Assembly (NCBI RefSeq): GCF_000092025.1
Contig: NC_003063.2
Span: 1,107,001-1,171,000 of the forward strand
Reading direction: 5' to 3'
Length of the DNA: 64,000 nucleotides
Origin: Agrobacterium fabrum str. C58
Lineage (GTDB): Bacteria > Pseudomonadota > Alphaproteobacteria > Rhizobiales > Rhizobiaceae
Positions within the stretch are counted from its first letter, which is position 1; each line of letters opens with the position of its first letter. The notes beneath the pieces are model-generated. The model was not told where the DNA came from, did no database searches, and worked only from the letters and a program-made list of their open reading frames with translations. Shown piece by piece: positions 44,141-52,338 of the stretch. The position numbers and the translations under genes are program-made.

Positions 44141-44248
44141 CTAGAGCACATCCGCTCTAAACGGAAGCGGCGGATGTGCTCTATCTTTTTGTTTTATCGC
44201 ATTATCCGGGCGTAAAACCGCGACGCACTTTTACTGGAAATGCTCTAA
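44141..44248. repeat. Rhizobial palindromic repeat (AGAGCA type)
   Basis: The 100-bp gap between the regulator and topoisomerase genes is filled by nested palindromes. AGAGCACATCCGCT at 44143 pairs with AGCGGCGGATGTGCTCT ending at 44182, and the sequence goes on with ATCTTTTTGTTTTATCGCATT and ATCCGGGCGTAAAACCGC to a final TGCTCT, so AGAGCA and TGCTCT also close the whole element. Elements with CTAGAGCA...AAAACAAAAAGATAGAG and the CCGGATAATGCG core are spread through Agrobacterium and Rhizobium genomes. The TTTTTGTTTT after the inner stem could also end transcription of the regulator gene. Confidence 0.8.
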
Positions 44249-45261
44249 GGCAGGAAGGCCAGCAGCCGTCTTTCATCGGCCCTGAGGCCGGAGACGGGTT
44301 TTGCACCGACCTTCAGGATGCGACCGAGTTTTTTCCGGGCTTTTTCTTCTGTCGCAATGTCGAGAACGGCCGGGTGCACATAGCTCTTGCGGCAGATGGC
44401 GGGCGTGTTGGAAAGCTCGGCTGCCGCGGCTTGGCACATGCCCTTTATGCTCGGTTTTTCACCCGCCGCGACGTGTTCCATCGCGTTGCAGAAGGCCGCC
44501 AGCGTTCCGCCCCAGGTGCGGAAGGTCTTGGCCGAAATGCCCTGACCGCCAATGCCTGAGAGGTAGGCGTTGAGATCGCTGGAATCGACGGAATGCACCC
44601 GGTTCTCGCTGTCCTGCCAGACAAAGAGTTCCTTGCCGGGCAGGTCGGCGATTTCCTCGAGGATTTTCTGAAGGCGCGGGTGGCGCAACTGCCGTTTCAC
44701 TTTCTGCCCGCCCTTGGCGGCAAAACGCAGTTCGATGGTTTCACCGAAGGACACATGGCGTTTGAGCAGGGTCGTCGCGCCATAGGTGCCGTTGGTTTCG
44801 AGATAGGAGCGATTGCCGACGCGCAGATAGGCGGCGTCAAGAAGGAGAGTGAGTGCCGCAAGCGTCATCTCCTGCCCATGGTCCTGCTTCCCAATATCCG
44901 CCATCGCGCGGCGACGTATGGCCGGCAGCGCCTTACCGAAGCTCTTGAGCTGGAAGAATTTCGTCTCACCTCTGAGCGCATGCCAGTCGGGATGATAGCG
45001 ATATTGTTTTCGCCCGCGCGCATCAAAGCCGGTGGCCTGTAGATGGCCCGCCGGGTCGATGCAAATCCATACGTCTCTATAGGCGGGCGGCACGCCGAGC
45101 GATTTGATACGCTTCAGTTCGACGCTATCGGAGAGCAGATCGCCGCCCGGTAGCCGGTAACAGAAACCGCGCCCGCGCTTTTCACGGGCAATCCCCGGCT
45201 CCTGGTCATTGACATAGGCAAGCCCGATTTTGGCAAGAAGGCGGGTCGGCGGTTGTGGCAT
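44245..45261 (-). CDS. DNA topoisomerase IB (bacterial poxvirus-like type)
   Basis: A 338-residue type IB topoisomerase that relaxes supercoils through a 3'-phosphotyrosyl link. The N-terminal domain (RGFCYRLPGG, IKSLGVPPAYRDVWIC, ATGFDARGRKQYRYHPDW) is the usual start, with catalytic residues in the core: AYLRVGN, the Lys region RHVSFGETIELRF..KGG, an Arg/Lys pair, and KTFRTWGGTLAAF. The nucleophile is Tyr294 in CRKSYVHPAV. Such enzymes are frequent in Rhizobiales in addition to the essential type IA. It is a stand-alone gene. Confidence 0.92.
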   Translation of the reverse strand: MPQPPTRLLAKIGLAYVNDQEPGIAREKRGRGFCYRLPGGDLLSDSVELKRIKSLGVPPAYRDVWICIDPAGHLQATGFDARGRKQYRYHPDWHALRGETKFFQLKSFGKALPAIRRRAMADIGKQDHGQEMTLAALTLLLDAAYLRVGNRSYLETNGTYGATTLLKRHVSFGETIELRFAAKGGQKVKRQLRHPRLQKILEEIADLPGKELFVWQDSENRVHSVDSSDLNAYLSGIGGQGISAKTFRTWGGTLAAFCNAMEHVAAGEKPSIKGMCQAAAAELSNTPAICRKSYVHPAVLDIATEEKARKKLGRILKVGAKPVSGLRADERRLLAFLP

Positions 45262-45294
45262 TGTTTTTCCCGGCAGGTTTCGCGCTGCGGCAAA

Positions 45295-45328
45295 CGAAAA
45301 ACAGGCCGCCTTCGTTCCGGCAGCCTGT
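45295..45328 (-). terminator. Terminator of the sugar dehydrogenase gene
   Basis: On the minus strand ACAGGCTGCC (45328-45319) pairs with GGCGGCCTGT (45310-45301), one mismatch, followed by TTTTCGTTT. It lies 21 bases after the stop codon at 45349, a standard rho-independent terminator. Confidence 0.8.
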
Positions 45329-45348
45329 CGTTCCGATCACGAGTTTTC

Positions 45349-46578
45349 TCAACCGGCCTTGGCGATCCGCAGAATCTGCGAGTTTCCACCACCACGCTCT
45401 TCCGTCACGGCGTAGACCGCGCCATCCGGCCCGATCTTGACGTCGCGGATACGCGCTTCAAGCGGCAGGCGGCTTTCGGTCGCGACCTTGTCGCCGTCGA
45501 TGTGCAGGATAACGAGACCCTGACTCACCAGGCCACCGACAATGAAGGAACCCTTCCATTCGGGAATCTGGTCGCCGTCATAATAGGCCATGCCGGAGGG
45601 GCCGATGACCGGGTCCCAATAATAGACCGGTTGCTCCATGCCCTCCTTGGCCGTGACACCGTCACCGACGGATCGGCCGCTATATTCGACGCCATAGGTG
45701 ATGACCGGCCAACCATAATTCAGTCCCGCTTTCGGCAGGTTCAGCTCATCGCCGCCCTTGGGGCCATGTTCCACGGTCCAGAGCCTGCCCTGATCGTCCA
45801 GCGCCGCCGCCTGCATGTTGCGGTGACCGTAACTCCAGATTTCGGGAAGCGCATTCTGCTGACCGGCAAAGGGGTTGCCCTCAAGCGCCTTGCCTTCGGT
45901 ATCGATGCGGAAAACCTTGCCGAGACCGCTCGATAGATCCTGCGCCTGCACACGCGGCTTTGCGTCCGAACGTTCACCGACGGTGACGTAAAGCTCGTTG
46001 TTCGGGCCGAAAACGAGGCGGGAGCCGAAATGTTTGTCGCCGTCATAGGTCGGCATCTGGCGGAAAATCACTGCAACATCTTCAAGTTTCGCCGCGCCGC
46101 CCTCTTCGGTCAGCTTGGCGGAGGCCACGGAGGTGCCGTTGCCGCCATCACGCGGTTCGGAGAAAGAGAAGAATATCTTGCGCGATGTCTCGAAATCCGG
46201 CGCCAGCGCGATGTCGAGAAGACCGCCCTGCCCATCGGAGGCGACATCGGGCACGCCGTCAATCGCAGGGCCGGCTTTGCCGTCGGCGACGATATGCATG
46301 GCGCCCTCTTTGGCAGCGACGATCATCCGGCCATCGGGCAGGAATTCCATGGACCACAGATGCGGCAGGCCTTCGGCGACAACGGTTTTTTCAACGTTTG
46401 GCTGGGTGGCAGCCTGCGGCGCCCGGGTCTGGCCCTCAAAAGCCGGTTTCTGATCCGGCGCATTCGGCCGTTTGGTTTCGGCAGCCGGAGCGGTCTGGGC
46501 GTGGGCGGCGCCGGCAAGCGGCACGGCGAGCAGCGCGCACAGGATCGTCGAACTCAGAAATCGGTTGTTGTGGAACAT
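45349..46578 (-). CDS. PQQ-dependent soluble sugar dehydrogenase family protein (YliI-like)
   Basis: A 409-residue exported six-bladed propeller protein. A signal peptide (STILCALLAVPLAGAAHA) is followed by a Pro/Ala/Gln-rich linker to residue 60. The propeller has GLPHLWSMEFLPDGRMIVAAKEG, GQGGLLDIALAPDF, GSRLVFGPNNELYVTVGERSD, IWSYGHRNMQ, WTVEHGPKGGDELN and GLNYGWPVITYG, all found in soluble aldose dehydrogenases such as E. coli YliI. It would oxidise sugars in the periplasm if PQQ is available; no pqq genes are seen here. The ATG at 46578 follows GGGAG. Confidence 0.87.
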   Translation of the reverse strand: MFHNNRFLSSTILCALLAVPLAGAAHAQTAPAAETKRPNAPDQKPAFEGQTRAPQAATQPNVEKTVVAEGLPHLWSMEFLPDGRMIVAAKEGAMHIVADGKAGPAIDGVPDVASDGQGGLLDIALAPDFETSRKIFFSFSEPRDGGNGTSVASAKLTEEGGAAKLEDVAVIFRQMPTYDGDKHFGSRLVFGPNNELYVTVGERSDAKPRVQAQDLSSGLGKVFRIDTEGKALEGNPFAGQQNALPEIWSYGHRNMQAAALDDQGRLWTVEHGPKGGDELNLPKAGLNYGWPVITYGVEYSGRSVGDGVTAKEGMEQPVYYWDPVIGPSGMAYYDGDQIPEWKGSFIVGGLVSQGLVILHIDGDKVATESRLPLEARIRDVKIGPDGAVYAVTEERGGGNSQILRIAKAG

Positions 46579-46762
46579 GGGTCTCCCTTCCATCGTTAAG
46601 GTCACGCAGGAAACCATTTGGGTAGAATTTCGTTTCCTTCGAGAGTTTCAAGAAAACTTGATCATTGCGTGTGTAGACGCCACGCTCTTTTCTCATCCAT
46701 GCGAATTCATAGGGAACCGCGAGGCGTGGGCGACGTTTGGCCTCTGTTATACGGAGGGTGCC

Positions 46763-46948
46763 ATGCAGATCATCGACAACAAGACGATAGACGGAAACAG
46801 ACCGAAGCCGATCCTCAACGTCGCGGAATTCTGCCGCCGTTACCGGCTGGACAAGGCCGAGGAAGTCAGGCTCAGAAAGCTGTTCGGCGAGTTCGCTTCG
46901 CGGCACGAGCTTTTGATGAATGCACAGCGCAGGCCAAACTTTCGCTGA
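46763..46948 (+). CDS. Conserved small protein, 61 residues
   Basis: A small protein (MQIIDNKTIDGNRPKPILNV, then EFCRRYRLDKAEEVRLRKLFGEFASRHEL) with a strong CGGAGG upstream of its ATG at 46763. It is basic and helical with no membrane span. I recall similar short proteins in Rhizobiales but no function. It ends directly beside the convergent rsmJ gene with no gap. Coding status rests on the ribosome site and sensible composition. Confidence 0.6.
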   Translation: MQIIDNKTIDGNRPKPILNVAEFCRRYRLDKAEEVRLRKLFGEFASRHELLMNAQRRPNFR

Positions 46949-47575
46949 TCATTCCTGCTGGTCGAGAGAGTTCCCGAAGATCATGAAGACATCATAGCGC
47001 GTATTCTTGCCGATGATCTGGTGTGAGGGCTTGCGAATGCCCGGCATCGGATCGGCGCGCAGCGGCCATTTCAGCACCACCCGCTTTGTTGCATGGGCAA
47101 GCGCCACCTCCATCAGCTCCACCTGATCCGGATCGGAGCCCACTAGTTCCCTCAGCACCCGCATTTCTTTTTTCACCAGCGCCGTATTGTGGCGGGGCGG
47201 ATGCATGGGGTCGATGACCACCACCTCGGGTGAAAGCTCTTTCAGCAATTGACGGGAATCACCCTGCAGCAGCGTCATGCGCGACGCCGCCTCGGCATAG
47301 GCGCCGCCCGCTTCCAGGGCGCGGCTGATACCATCAGCGAGATGAGCATGCATGCCAGGCGAACGTTCGATAAGGGTGACCTCGGCTCCCAACGATGCGA
47401 GCAGGAAGGCATCCCGCCCCAGCCCGGCCGTTGCATCGACGATTTTCGGCGTGCGGCCTTTAGTGAAACCGGCGGCTTTCGGCAGGGCCTGTCCGCGCCC
47501 TTCGCCGGAGCGGAAACGGTGGCCAACCGCACCGCCAACAAAATCCACCACGAAACTTTCGTTTTGTTCCTTCAT
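46949..47575 (-). CDS. rsmJ: 16S rRNA (guanine1516-N2)-methyltransferase
   Basis: A 208-residue SAM-dependent methyltransferase. VDATAGLGRDAFLLASLGAEVTLIERSP is the SAM-binding motif I region and is near-identical to RsmJ (YhiQ); VVVIDPMHPPR is the catalytic DPM(Y/H)P motif; and KKEMRVLRELVG and KRVVLKWP match the family C-terminus. It methylates a conserved guanine of 16S rRNA. The start at 47575 leaves a short N-terminus, which is usual in alphaproteobacterial homologues. It lies 9 bases after a pseudouridine synthase gene on the same strand. Confidence 0.87.
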   Translation of the reverse strand: MKEQNESFVVDFVGGAVGHRFRSGEGRGQALPKAAGFTKGRTPKIVDATAGLGRDAFLLASLGAEVTLIERSPGMHAHLADGISRALEAGGAYAEAASRMTLLQGDSRQLLKELSPEVVVIDPMHPPRHNTALVKKEMRVLRELVGSDPDQVELMEVALAHATKRVVLKWPLRADPMPGIRKPSHQIIGKNTRYDVFMIFGNSLDQQE

Positions 47576-47583
47576 CTGCGACC

Positions 47584-48252
47584 TCAGAACGGGCAGGGCA
47601 CGGTATAGGTGACGTCACGGCCATCCGGATGGCGGAAGCCAACCTCTTGCGCATGCAGCATCAGGCGCGGCGCGGCGGTAAGTGCTTCACCTTCGGCATA
47701 AAATTCATCGCCGAGAATGGGGTGGCCTAGCGCCTTCATATGCACACGCAATTGGTGGGTGCGGCCGGTAAGGGGCGTAAGCGCCAGCCTCGTCGCGGGA
47801 AGCGGCAATCGCTCCAGGACGCGCCAAAGGCTTTGCGCCGGCTTGCCATTTTCATGGTCCACCCGGTGGCGGGGCTTGTTGTCGGGGTCGATCGCCAGCG
47901 GCAGGTCCACTTCGCCTTCTTCGCCCGCCACCGTGCCCCAGACGATGGCCACATAGGATTTGCGCGTTTCACGCTTCTCGAACTGGGCTGCGATTGCCGC
48001 ATGCGCCTTGCGGTTGAGCGACATCAGCACGATGCCTGACGTGTCCTTGTCCAGCCGGTTGATCATCAGCGCTTTCGGAAACTGCTTCTGCACCCGCGTC
48101 ATCAGGCTGTCGGAAAGCGCCGGATCGCGCCCCGGCACGGACAGAAGCCCGCTCGGCTTGTCCAGAACCAGCAGGTCGTCATCGCGGTGCACGATGGTGA
48201 GCCAGGGGTCGAGCGGCGGATTGTAGATGGGGTTGGAAAGCTTAAGTGACAT
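47584..48252 (-). CDS. rluA: RluA-family RNA pseudouridine synthase
   Basis: A 222-residue pseudouridine synthase. The catalytic Asp68 is in INRLDKDTSG; other family motifs are VLDKPSGLLSVPG, RKSYVAIVWG, PLTGRTHQLRVHM and GHPILGDEFYA. The length and lack of an S4 domain place it with RluA, which modifies 23S rRNA U746 and tRNA U32. Exact targets in this organism are inferred. It begins 50 bases after the YigZ-type gene and precedes rsmJ, suggesting an RNA-modification pair. Confidence 0.88.
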   Translation of the reverse strand: MSLKLSNPIYNPPLDPWLTIVHRDDDLLVLDKPSGLLSVPGRDPALSDSLMTRVQKQFPKALMINRLDKDTSGIVLMSLNRKAHAAIAAQFEKRETRKSYVAIVWGTVAGEEGEVDLPLAIDPDNKPRHRVDHENGKPAQSLWRVLERLPLPATRLALTPLTGRTHQLRVHMKALGHPILGDEFYAEGEALTAAPRLMLHAQEVGFRHPDGRDVTYTVPCPF

Positions 48253-48302
48253 ATCGCTTCCTTAGCACGAATTGCGCATTCGGACAGTCGCTGGAAAATG
48301 CG

Positions 48303-48890
48303 CTAGTCCGGAATATGCAGATTGACGCGCCCGCTGGTCAGGTCGCTCAGAAGCCGGGTCAGCCGTTCGGCTTCTTCGGCCGGAACGGAGAGCAGCATAT
48401 CCGCGCCGGTGCCGGTGAATTCCTCCCTCTCCAGCCGCAGGTTCGGCGTGGCAGAGAGCCGCGATTTCACCAGCGCCAGATCGGAAAAGGGGCAGCTCAA
48501 GGTCGCGCTGACATAGGCGATGACGGGTGAAGTCTCGCCGAGCCGGAGGCAGGCCGCCGCCGTGCCGCCATAGGCGCGCATCAGCCCGCCGCTGCCGAGC
48601 AGGATGCCGCCGAACCAGCGGATGACGAGAACCGCGACATTATCCAGCGCCTGACCGTCTATCGCCTGAAGGATCGGTTTTCCCGCCGTGCCGGAAGGCT
48701 CGCCATCGTCGCTGAAACGATATGTCTGACCCGTTCGCCAGGCCCAGCAATTATGGTTGGCATCGGGGTCCGAATGCACTGCCAGAAAGTTCTTCGCATC
48801 CTCCTCGCCGGTTACCGGTGCGGCAAAGGCGATGAAGCGGCTTTTTTTGATATCCTGCGAAAAGGTAACGGGGCGGTCGAGCGTGAACAT
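48303..48890 (-). CDS. YigZ/IMPACT family protein
   Basis: A 195-residue protein with the two-domain architecture of YigZ. The N-terminal UPF0029 part is well marked: KKSRFIAFAAPVTGEEDAKNFLA, NCWAWRTG, FSDDGEPSGTAGKPILQAI and VAVLVIRWFGGILLGSGGLMRAYG. The C-terminal part fits the DUF1949 ferredoxin-like fold. Relatives in eukaryotes act on the GCN2 pathway; the bacterial role is unclear. It is divergent from the flavoprotein gene. Confidence 0.87.
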   Translation of the reverse strand: MFTLDRPVTFSQDIKKSRFIAFAAPVTGEEDAKNFLAVHSDPDANHNCWAWRTGQTYRFSDDGEPSGTAGKPILQAIDGQALDNVAVLVIRWFGGILLGSGGLMRAYGGTAAACLRLGETSPVIAYVSATLSCPFSDLALVKSRLSATPNLRLEREEFTGTGADMLLSVPAEEAERLTRLLSDLTSGRVNLHIPD

Positions 48891-48942
48891 CCGCGTTCAA
48901 TATCGCATATATTCGCACCCGGAAATCGGTATAAGGCTCTCA

Positions 48943-50187
48943 ATGGCAAAGATGGCTAAGGAGAGGGTTTTGAGCGAGGCGAGGCAGGTCGCGATTATCG
49001 GCGGCGGGCCGGCGGGGCTGATGGCAGCCGAGATGCTCTCGGCCGCGGGCCATGCCGTGACGGTGTTCGAGGCTATGCCGACCGTGGCGCGCAAATTACT
49101 GATGGCCGGAAAATCCGGTCTCAACATCACTCATGCCGAAGATTACGACAGTTTCCGCCACCGTTTTGGCGAGGCGGAACCGAGACTGCGCGCCGCCCTT
49201 GATAATTTCACGCCTGAGATGCTGCGCGACTGGGCTGAGCGGCTGGGGCAGGAAACCTTCGTCGGCACCTCCGGCCGGGTGTTTCCGAGGGTGATGAAGG
49301 CGTCGCCGCTGTTGCGCGCCTGGCTTGCGCGACTGGAAGCGCAGGGCGTCACCATCCAGACGCGACATCGCTGGACGGGTTTTTCCGGCGACCGGCTGGT
49401 GTTTGCAACGCCTGGCGGCGAGGTCACCATCAAGGCTGATGCCGCGTTGCTGGCGCTCGGTGGCGCGAGCTGGCCACGGCTCGGCTCCGATGCCGCCTGG
49501 GTGCCGGTGCTGGCGCAGAAGGGTGTGGAAGTTTCCCCGTTCCGCCCCGCCAATTGCGGTTTCGACGTCGATTGGAGCGATATTTTCCGCGAGCGTTTTG
49601 CTGGCGAGGCCGTCAAATCCACGGTGACGATTTCTCCGGCCGGTGCATTTCAGGGCGAGTTCGTGATTACGAAACATGGCATCGAGGGCAGCGTCATCTA
49701 TGCCCATTCCGCCGCACTGCGCGACCGGCTGGAACAGGCAGGCGGCGCGGCGCTCGCGGTTGATCTTGCGCCCGGACGCACGGTGGAACGGCTCTGCCGC
49801 GATCTGGAAAAGCTCGGCCGGAAGGAGAGTTTCGCAAACCGCATGCGTAAGGCCGCCGGTCTCTCCGCCGTCAAGGTCGGGCTGCTGCGGGAAATCTTCC
49901 CTGATATTGCGGCCATGCCGGATGGTTTCGTCGCAGCGAGACTGAAACACCTGGAGATACCGCTCCTGCGGCCGCGGCCGATTGCCGAGGCGATTTCGGC
50001 AGCGGGCGGCGTCGCGTGGAGCGGTGTTGACGAGAACTACATGCTGGAAAGCATCCCCGGCATATTCGTTGCCGGGGAAATGCTGGACTGGGAGGCACCA
50101 ACCGGCGGTTATCTCCTGACCGCCTGTTTCGCCACCGGCAAGGCGGCGGCGAAGGGTTTGGCCGGGTGGCTTGAAAGTTCAGCCTGA
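48943..50187 (+). CDS. NAD(P)/FAD-dependent oxidoreductase, YhiN/PP_4765 type flavoprotein
   Basis: A 414-residue flavoprotein of the HI0933/YhiN group. The FAD-binding GxGxxG is IIGGGPAGLMAAE, followed by VFEAMPTVARKLLMAGKSGLNITH, GRVFPRVMKASPLLRAWLARL, ALLALGGASWPRLGSDA, and at the C-terminus GGVAWSGVDENYMLESIPGIFVAGEMLDWEAPTGGYLL-type sequence. The function is not established. The start is uncertain: the ATG at 48943 has TAAGG upstream, but a TTG at 48970 has a better AAGGAG and would give a 405-residue protein starting right before the FAD motif. It overlaps the convergent ABC gene by 9 bases. Confidence 0.85.
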   Translation: MAKMAKERVLSEARQVAIIGGGPAGLMAAEMLSAAGHAVTVFEAMPTVARKLLMAGKSGLNITHAEDYDSFRHRFGEAEPRLRAALDNFTPEMLRDWAERLGQETFVGTSGRVFPRVMKASPLLRAWLARLEAQGVTIQTRHRWTGFSGDRLVFATPGGEVTIKADAALLALGGASWPRLGSDAAWVPVLAQKGVEVSPFRPANCGFDVDWSDIFRERFAGEAVKSTVTISPAGAFQGEFVITKHGIEGSVIYAHSAALRDRLEQAGGAALAVDLAPGRTVERLCRDLEKLGRKESFANRMRKAAGLSAVKVGLLREIFPDIAAMPDGFVAARLKHLEIPLLRPRPIAEAISAAGGVAWSGVDENYMLESIPGIFVAGEMLDWEAPTGGYLLTACFATGKAAAKGLAGWLESSA

Positions 50188-51240
50188 CAGCCGTTCCGCC
50201 ATGCCGCCTTCCTCGCCACGCGCGGTCCTGACGAGGCAGTGCATGATGGCGTCGGTGGTGACAGTGCCGAGCACCTTGCCATTTTCTCCTGCGACCGTGG
50301 CGCTGCTGACATTTTCCCGCACGAGCGCCCGCAGGCCTTCCTCGACCGTCATATCCGCGTCGAGCTGAAGGCGGGACTGGCCGGAAAATTCCGGCTGCAC
50401 GATGGCGCCGAGGCGAATGACCCTGCCGCGATTGACCTCTTCCACGAAGGCCTCGATATAGCTGTCGGCTGGTGACATCACGATCTCGGCGGCCGTGCCC
50501 TGCTGGATGATCTCGCCGTCACGCAGGATGGCGATCTTGTCGCCAAGCCGCAGCGCCTCGTCGAGATCGTGGGTGATGAAGACCACGGTCTTCTTCAACT
50601 CCTTCTGCAATTCCAGCAGCACCGTCTGCATGTCGACACGGATCAGTGGATCGAGTGCGGAATAGGCCTCGTCCATCAACAGGATTTCGGCATTGTTGGT
50701 GAGCGCGCGGGCGAGGCCGACACGCTGCTGCATGCCGCCGGAAAGCTGGTTGGGATAATGGTTGGAAAAACCCTCGAGCCCCACGCGCCTGATCCAGACT
50801 TCGGCCCGCTCCTCGCGTTCGCGTTTGTCGATACCCTGCACTTCAAGGCCGTAGACGACATTCTGCAGCACGTTTCGATGCGGCAGCAGGCCGAATTTCT
50901 GGAATACCATCGCCGTCTTGTGGCGGCGGAATTCCAGAAGATCCGCTTCGTTGAGGCGACAGACATCGGTGCCGCCATAGAGGATTTCGCCGGCGGTCGG
51001 GTCGATCAGCCGATTGACGTGGCGGATCAGCGTCGATTTGCCCGAGCCGGAAAGGCCCATGATCACGGTGATCTGCCCGCCCGGCATGGTGATGTTGATG
51101 TCACGCAGGCCAAGCACATGGCCATGCGTGGTGTTGAGCTCAGCCTTGGACATGCCGGCCTTCACGGCTTCGACATGATTTGCCGCCTTGGAGCCGAAAA
51201 TCTTGTAGAGGCTGCGAATTTCGATCGATTGACTAGCCAT
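50179..51240 (-). CDS. Glycine betaine/choline ABC transporter ATP-binding protein
   Basis: A 353-residue ProV/OpuAA-type ATPase. Walker A is GLSGSGKST (62-70), the signature LSGGMQQR (166-173), Walker B ILLMDEAYSALDP and switch His in VFITHDLDEA. The N-terminal KIFGSKAANHVEAVKAGMSKAEL is typical of quaternary-amine importers. Residues 275-350 form CBS-like repeats (VTTDAIMHCLVR), used in this family to sense ionic strength or nucleotides. The ATG at 51240 overlaps the permease gene by 8 bases. Confidence 0.92.
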   Translation of the reverse strand: MASQSIEIRSLYKIFGSKAANHVEAVKAGMSKAELNTTHGHVLGLRDINITMPGGQITVIMGLSGSGKSTLIRHVNRLIDPTAGEILYGGTDVCRLNEADLLEFRRHKTAMVFQKFGLLPHRNVLQNVVYGLEVQGIDKREREERAEVWIRRVGLEGFSNHYPNQLSGGMQQRVGLARALTNNAEILLMDEAYSALDPLIRVDMQTVLLELQKELKKTVVFITHDLDEALRLGDKIAILRDGEIIQQGTAAEIVMSPADSYIEAFVEEVNRGRVIRLGAIVQPEFSGQSRLQLDADMTVEEGLRALVRENVSSATVAGENGKVLGTVTTDAIMHCLVRTARGEEGGMAERLSG

Positions 51241-52120
51241 GCGCCACTTCCCGGTGTTTTTGCAGACGAAGGCCATAGGCCTGGCTGATGCGGTCGAAGA
51301 TGATGGCGATGCCGACGATGGCAAGCCCGTTGAACACGCCCAGCGTGAAATACTGGTTGGCGATGGCCTTCAGCACCGGCTGGCCAAGACCCTGCACGCC
51401 GATCATGGAGGCGATGACGACCATGGCGAGCGCCATCATGATGGTCTGGTTGATACCGGCCATGATGGTGGGGAGTGCGAGCGGCAGCTGCACCTTGAAC
51501 AGTTTCTGGCGCTTCGAGGATCCGAAAGCGTCGGCCGCCTCCAGCACGTCGTGGTCGACCATGCGGATACCGAGATTGGTCAGCCGGATCATGGGCGGAA
51601 TGGCGTAGATGATGACGGCGATGACGCCAGGCACGCGGCCGATGCCCAAAAGCATGACGACGGGAATGAGATAAACGAAGCTCGGCATCGTCTGCATCAC
51701 GTCGAGGACGGGATTAACCACGTTCTGCAGGCGGTTCGATCGCGCCATGGCGATGCCGATCGGCAATCCGATGACGATGGACATGACCGCGCAGACGAAG
51801 ATCATCGAGACCGTCTTCATCGTGTCTTCCCACATGCCGAACCAGCCGATGGCGAAGAGAATGCCGCAACACAGTGAAACGATGGTAGCGCTGCGGCTGG
51901 CAAACCAGGCGAGCGCGCCGACAATAAGAATAACGACCGGCCAGGGTGCGCCGATCAAAAGCCTTTCCGCCCAGATGAGAAAGCTCTGCAGGGGGGTGAA
52001 CAGCCCCTCAATCGCGCCGCCATAGGTTCGGGTGAAGCCCCGGAATCCCTCGTCGATGACTTTTTTCAGCGCACGCAGAGCATCGTCATTCATGGTCGGA
52101 AATTTGAAAAGCCATTCCAT
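51233..52120 (-). CDS. Glycine betaine/choline ABC transporter permease
   Basis: A 295-residue ProW-type permease. An N-terminal soluble stretch is followed by about six membrane helices and the EAA-like loop DVLEAADAFGSSKRQKLFKVQLPLALPTIMAGI that contacts the ATPase. TMPSFVYLIPVVMLLGIGRVPG and MVVIASMIGVQGLGQPVL are family hallmarks. The ATG at 52120 follows GGAGAACAGGAT. It is between the binding-protein gene and the ATPase gene on the same strand. Confidence 0.92.
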   Translation of the reverse strand: MEWLFKFPTMNDDALRALKKVIDEGFRGFTRTYGGAIEGLFTPLQSFLIWAERLLIGAPWPVVILIVGALAWFASRSATIVSLCCGILFAIGWFGMWEDTMKTVSMIFVCAVMSIVIGLPIGIAMARSNRLQNVVNPVLDVMQTMPSFVYLIPVVMLLGIGRVPGVIAVIIYAIPPMIRLTNLGIRMVDHDVLEAADAFGSSKRQKLFKVQLPLALPTIMAGINQTIMMALAMVVIASMIGVQGLGQPVLKAIANQYFTLGVFNGLAIVGIAIIFDRISQAYGLRLQKHREVAHG

Positions 52121-52285
52121 ATCCTGTTCTCCATGAAGAACCGGAGGCGGGGATCTATATCCTCCGCACTCCGGGAGTAAAATCGCCAGAGCGCCGCGCG
52201 TCCTTGAGGATACAGGGCGGAACACTCTGTTGAACCGGCGCATCATCGCCCGGAAGCCGTCAGGCATTCCGGAGCCGATGCGGCG

Positions 52286-52309
52286 CGGCGTCGCCACTGG
52301 CGAACGCCG
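52286..52309 (-). other. Intercistronic hairpin after the betaine-binding protein gene
   Basis: CGGCGTCGCC (52286-52295) and GGCGAACGCCG (52299-52309) form a strong stem with a 3-base loop, 30 bases downstream of the binding-protein stop on the minus strand and 166 bases before the permease start. As in other ABC operons, it probably favours excess binding protein by mRNA protection or partial termination. Confidence 0.6.
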
Positions 52310-52338
52310 GTTGCCGGGCAGATATGTGAGGACGCGCT

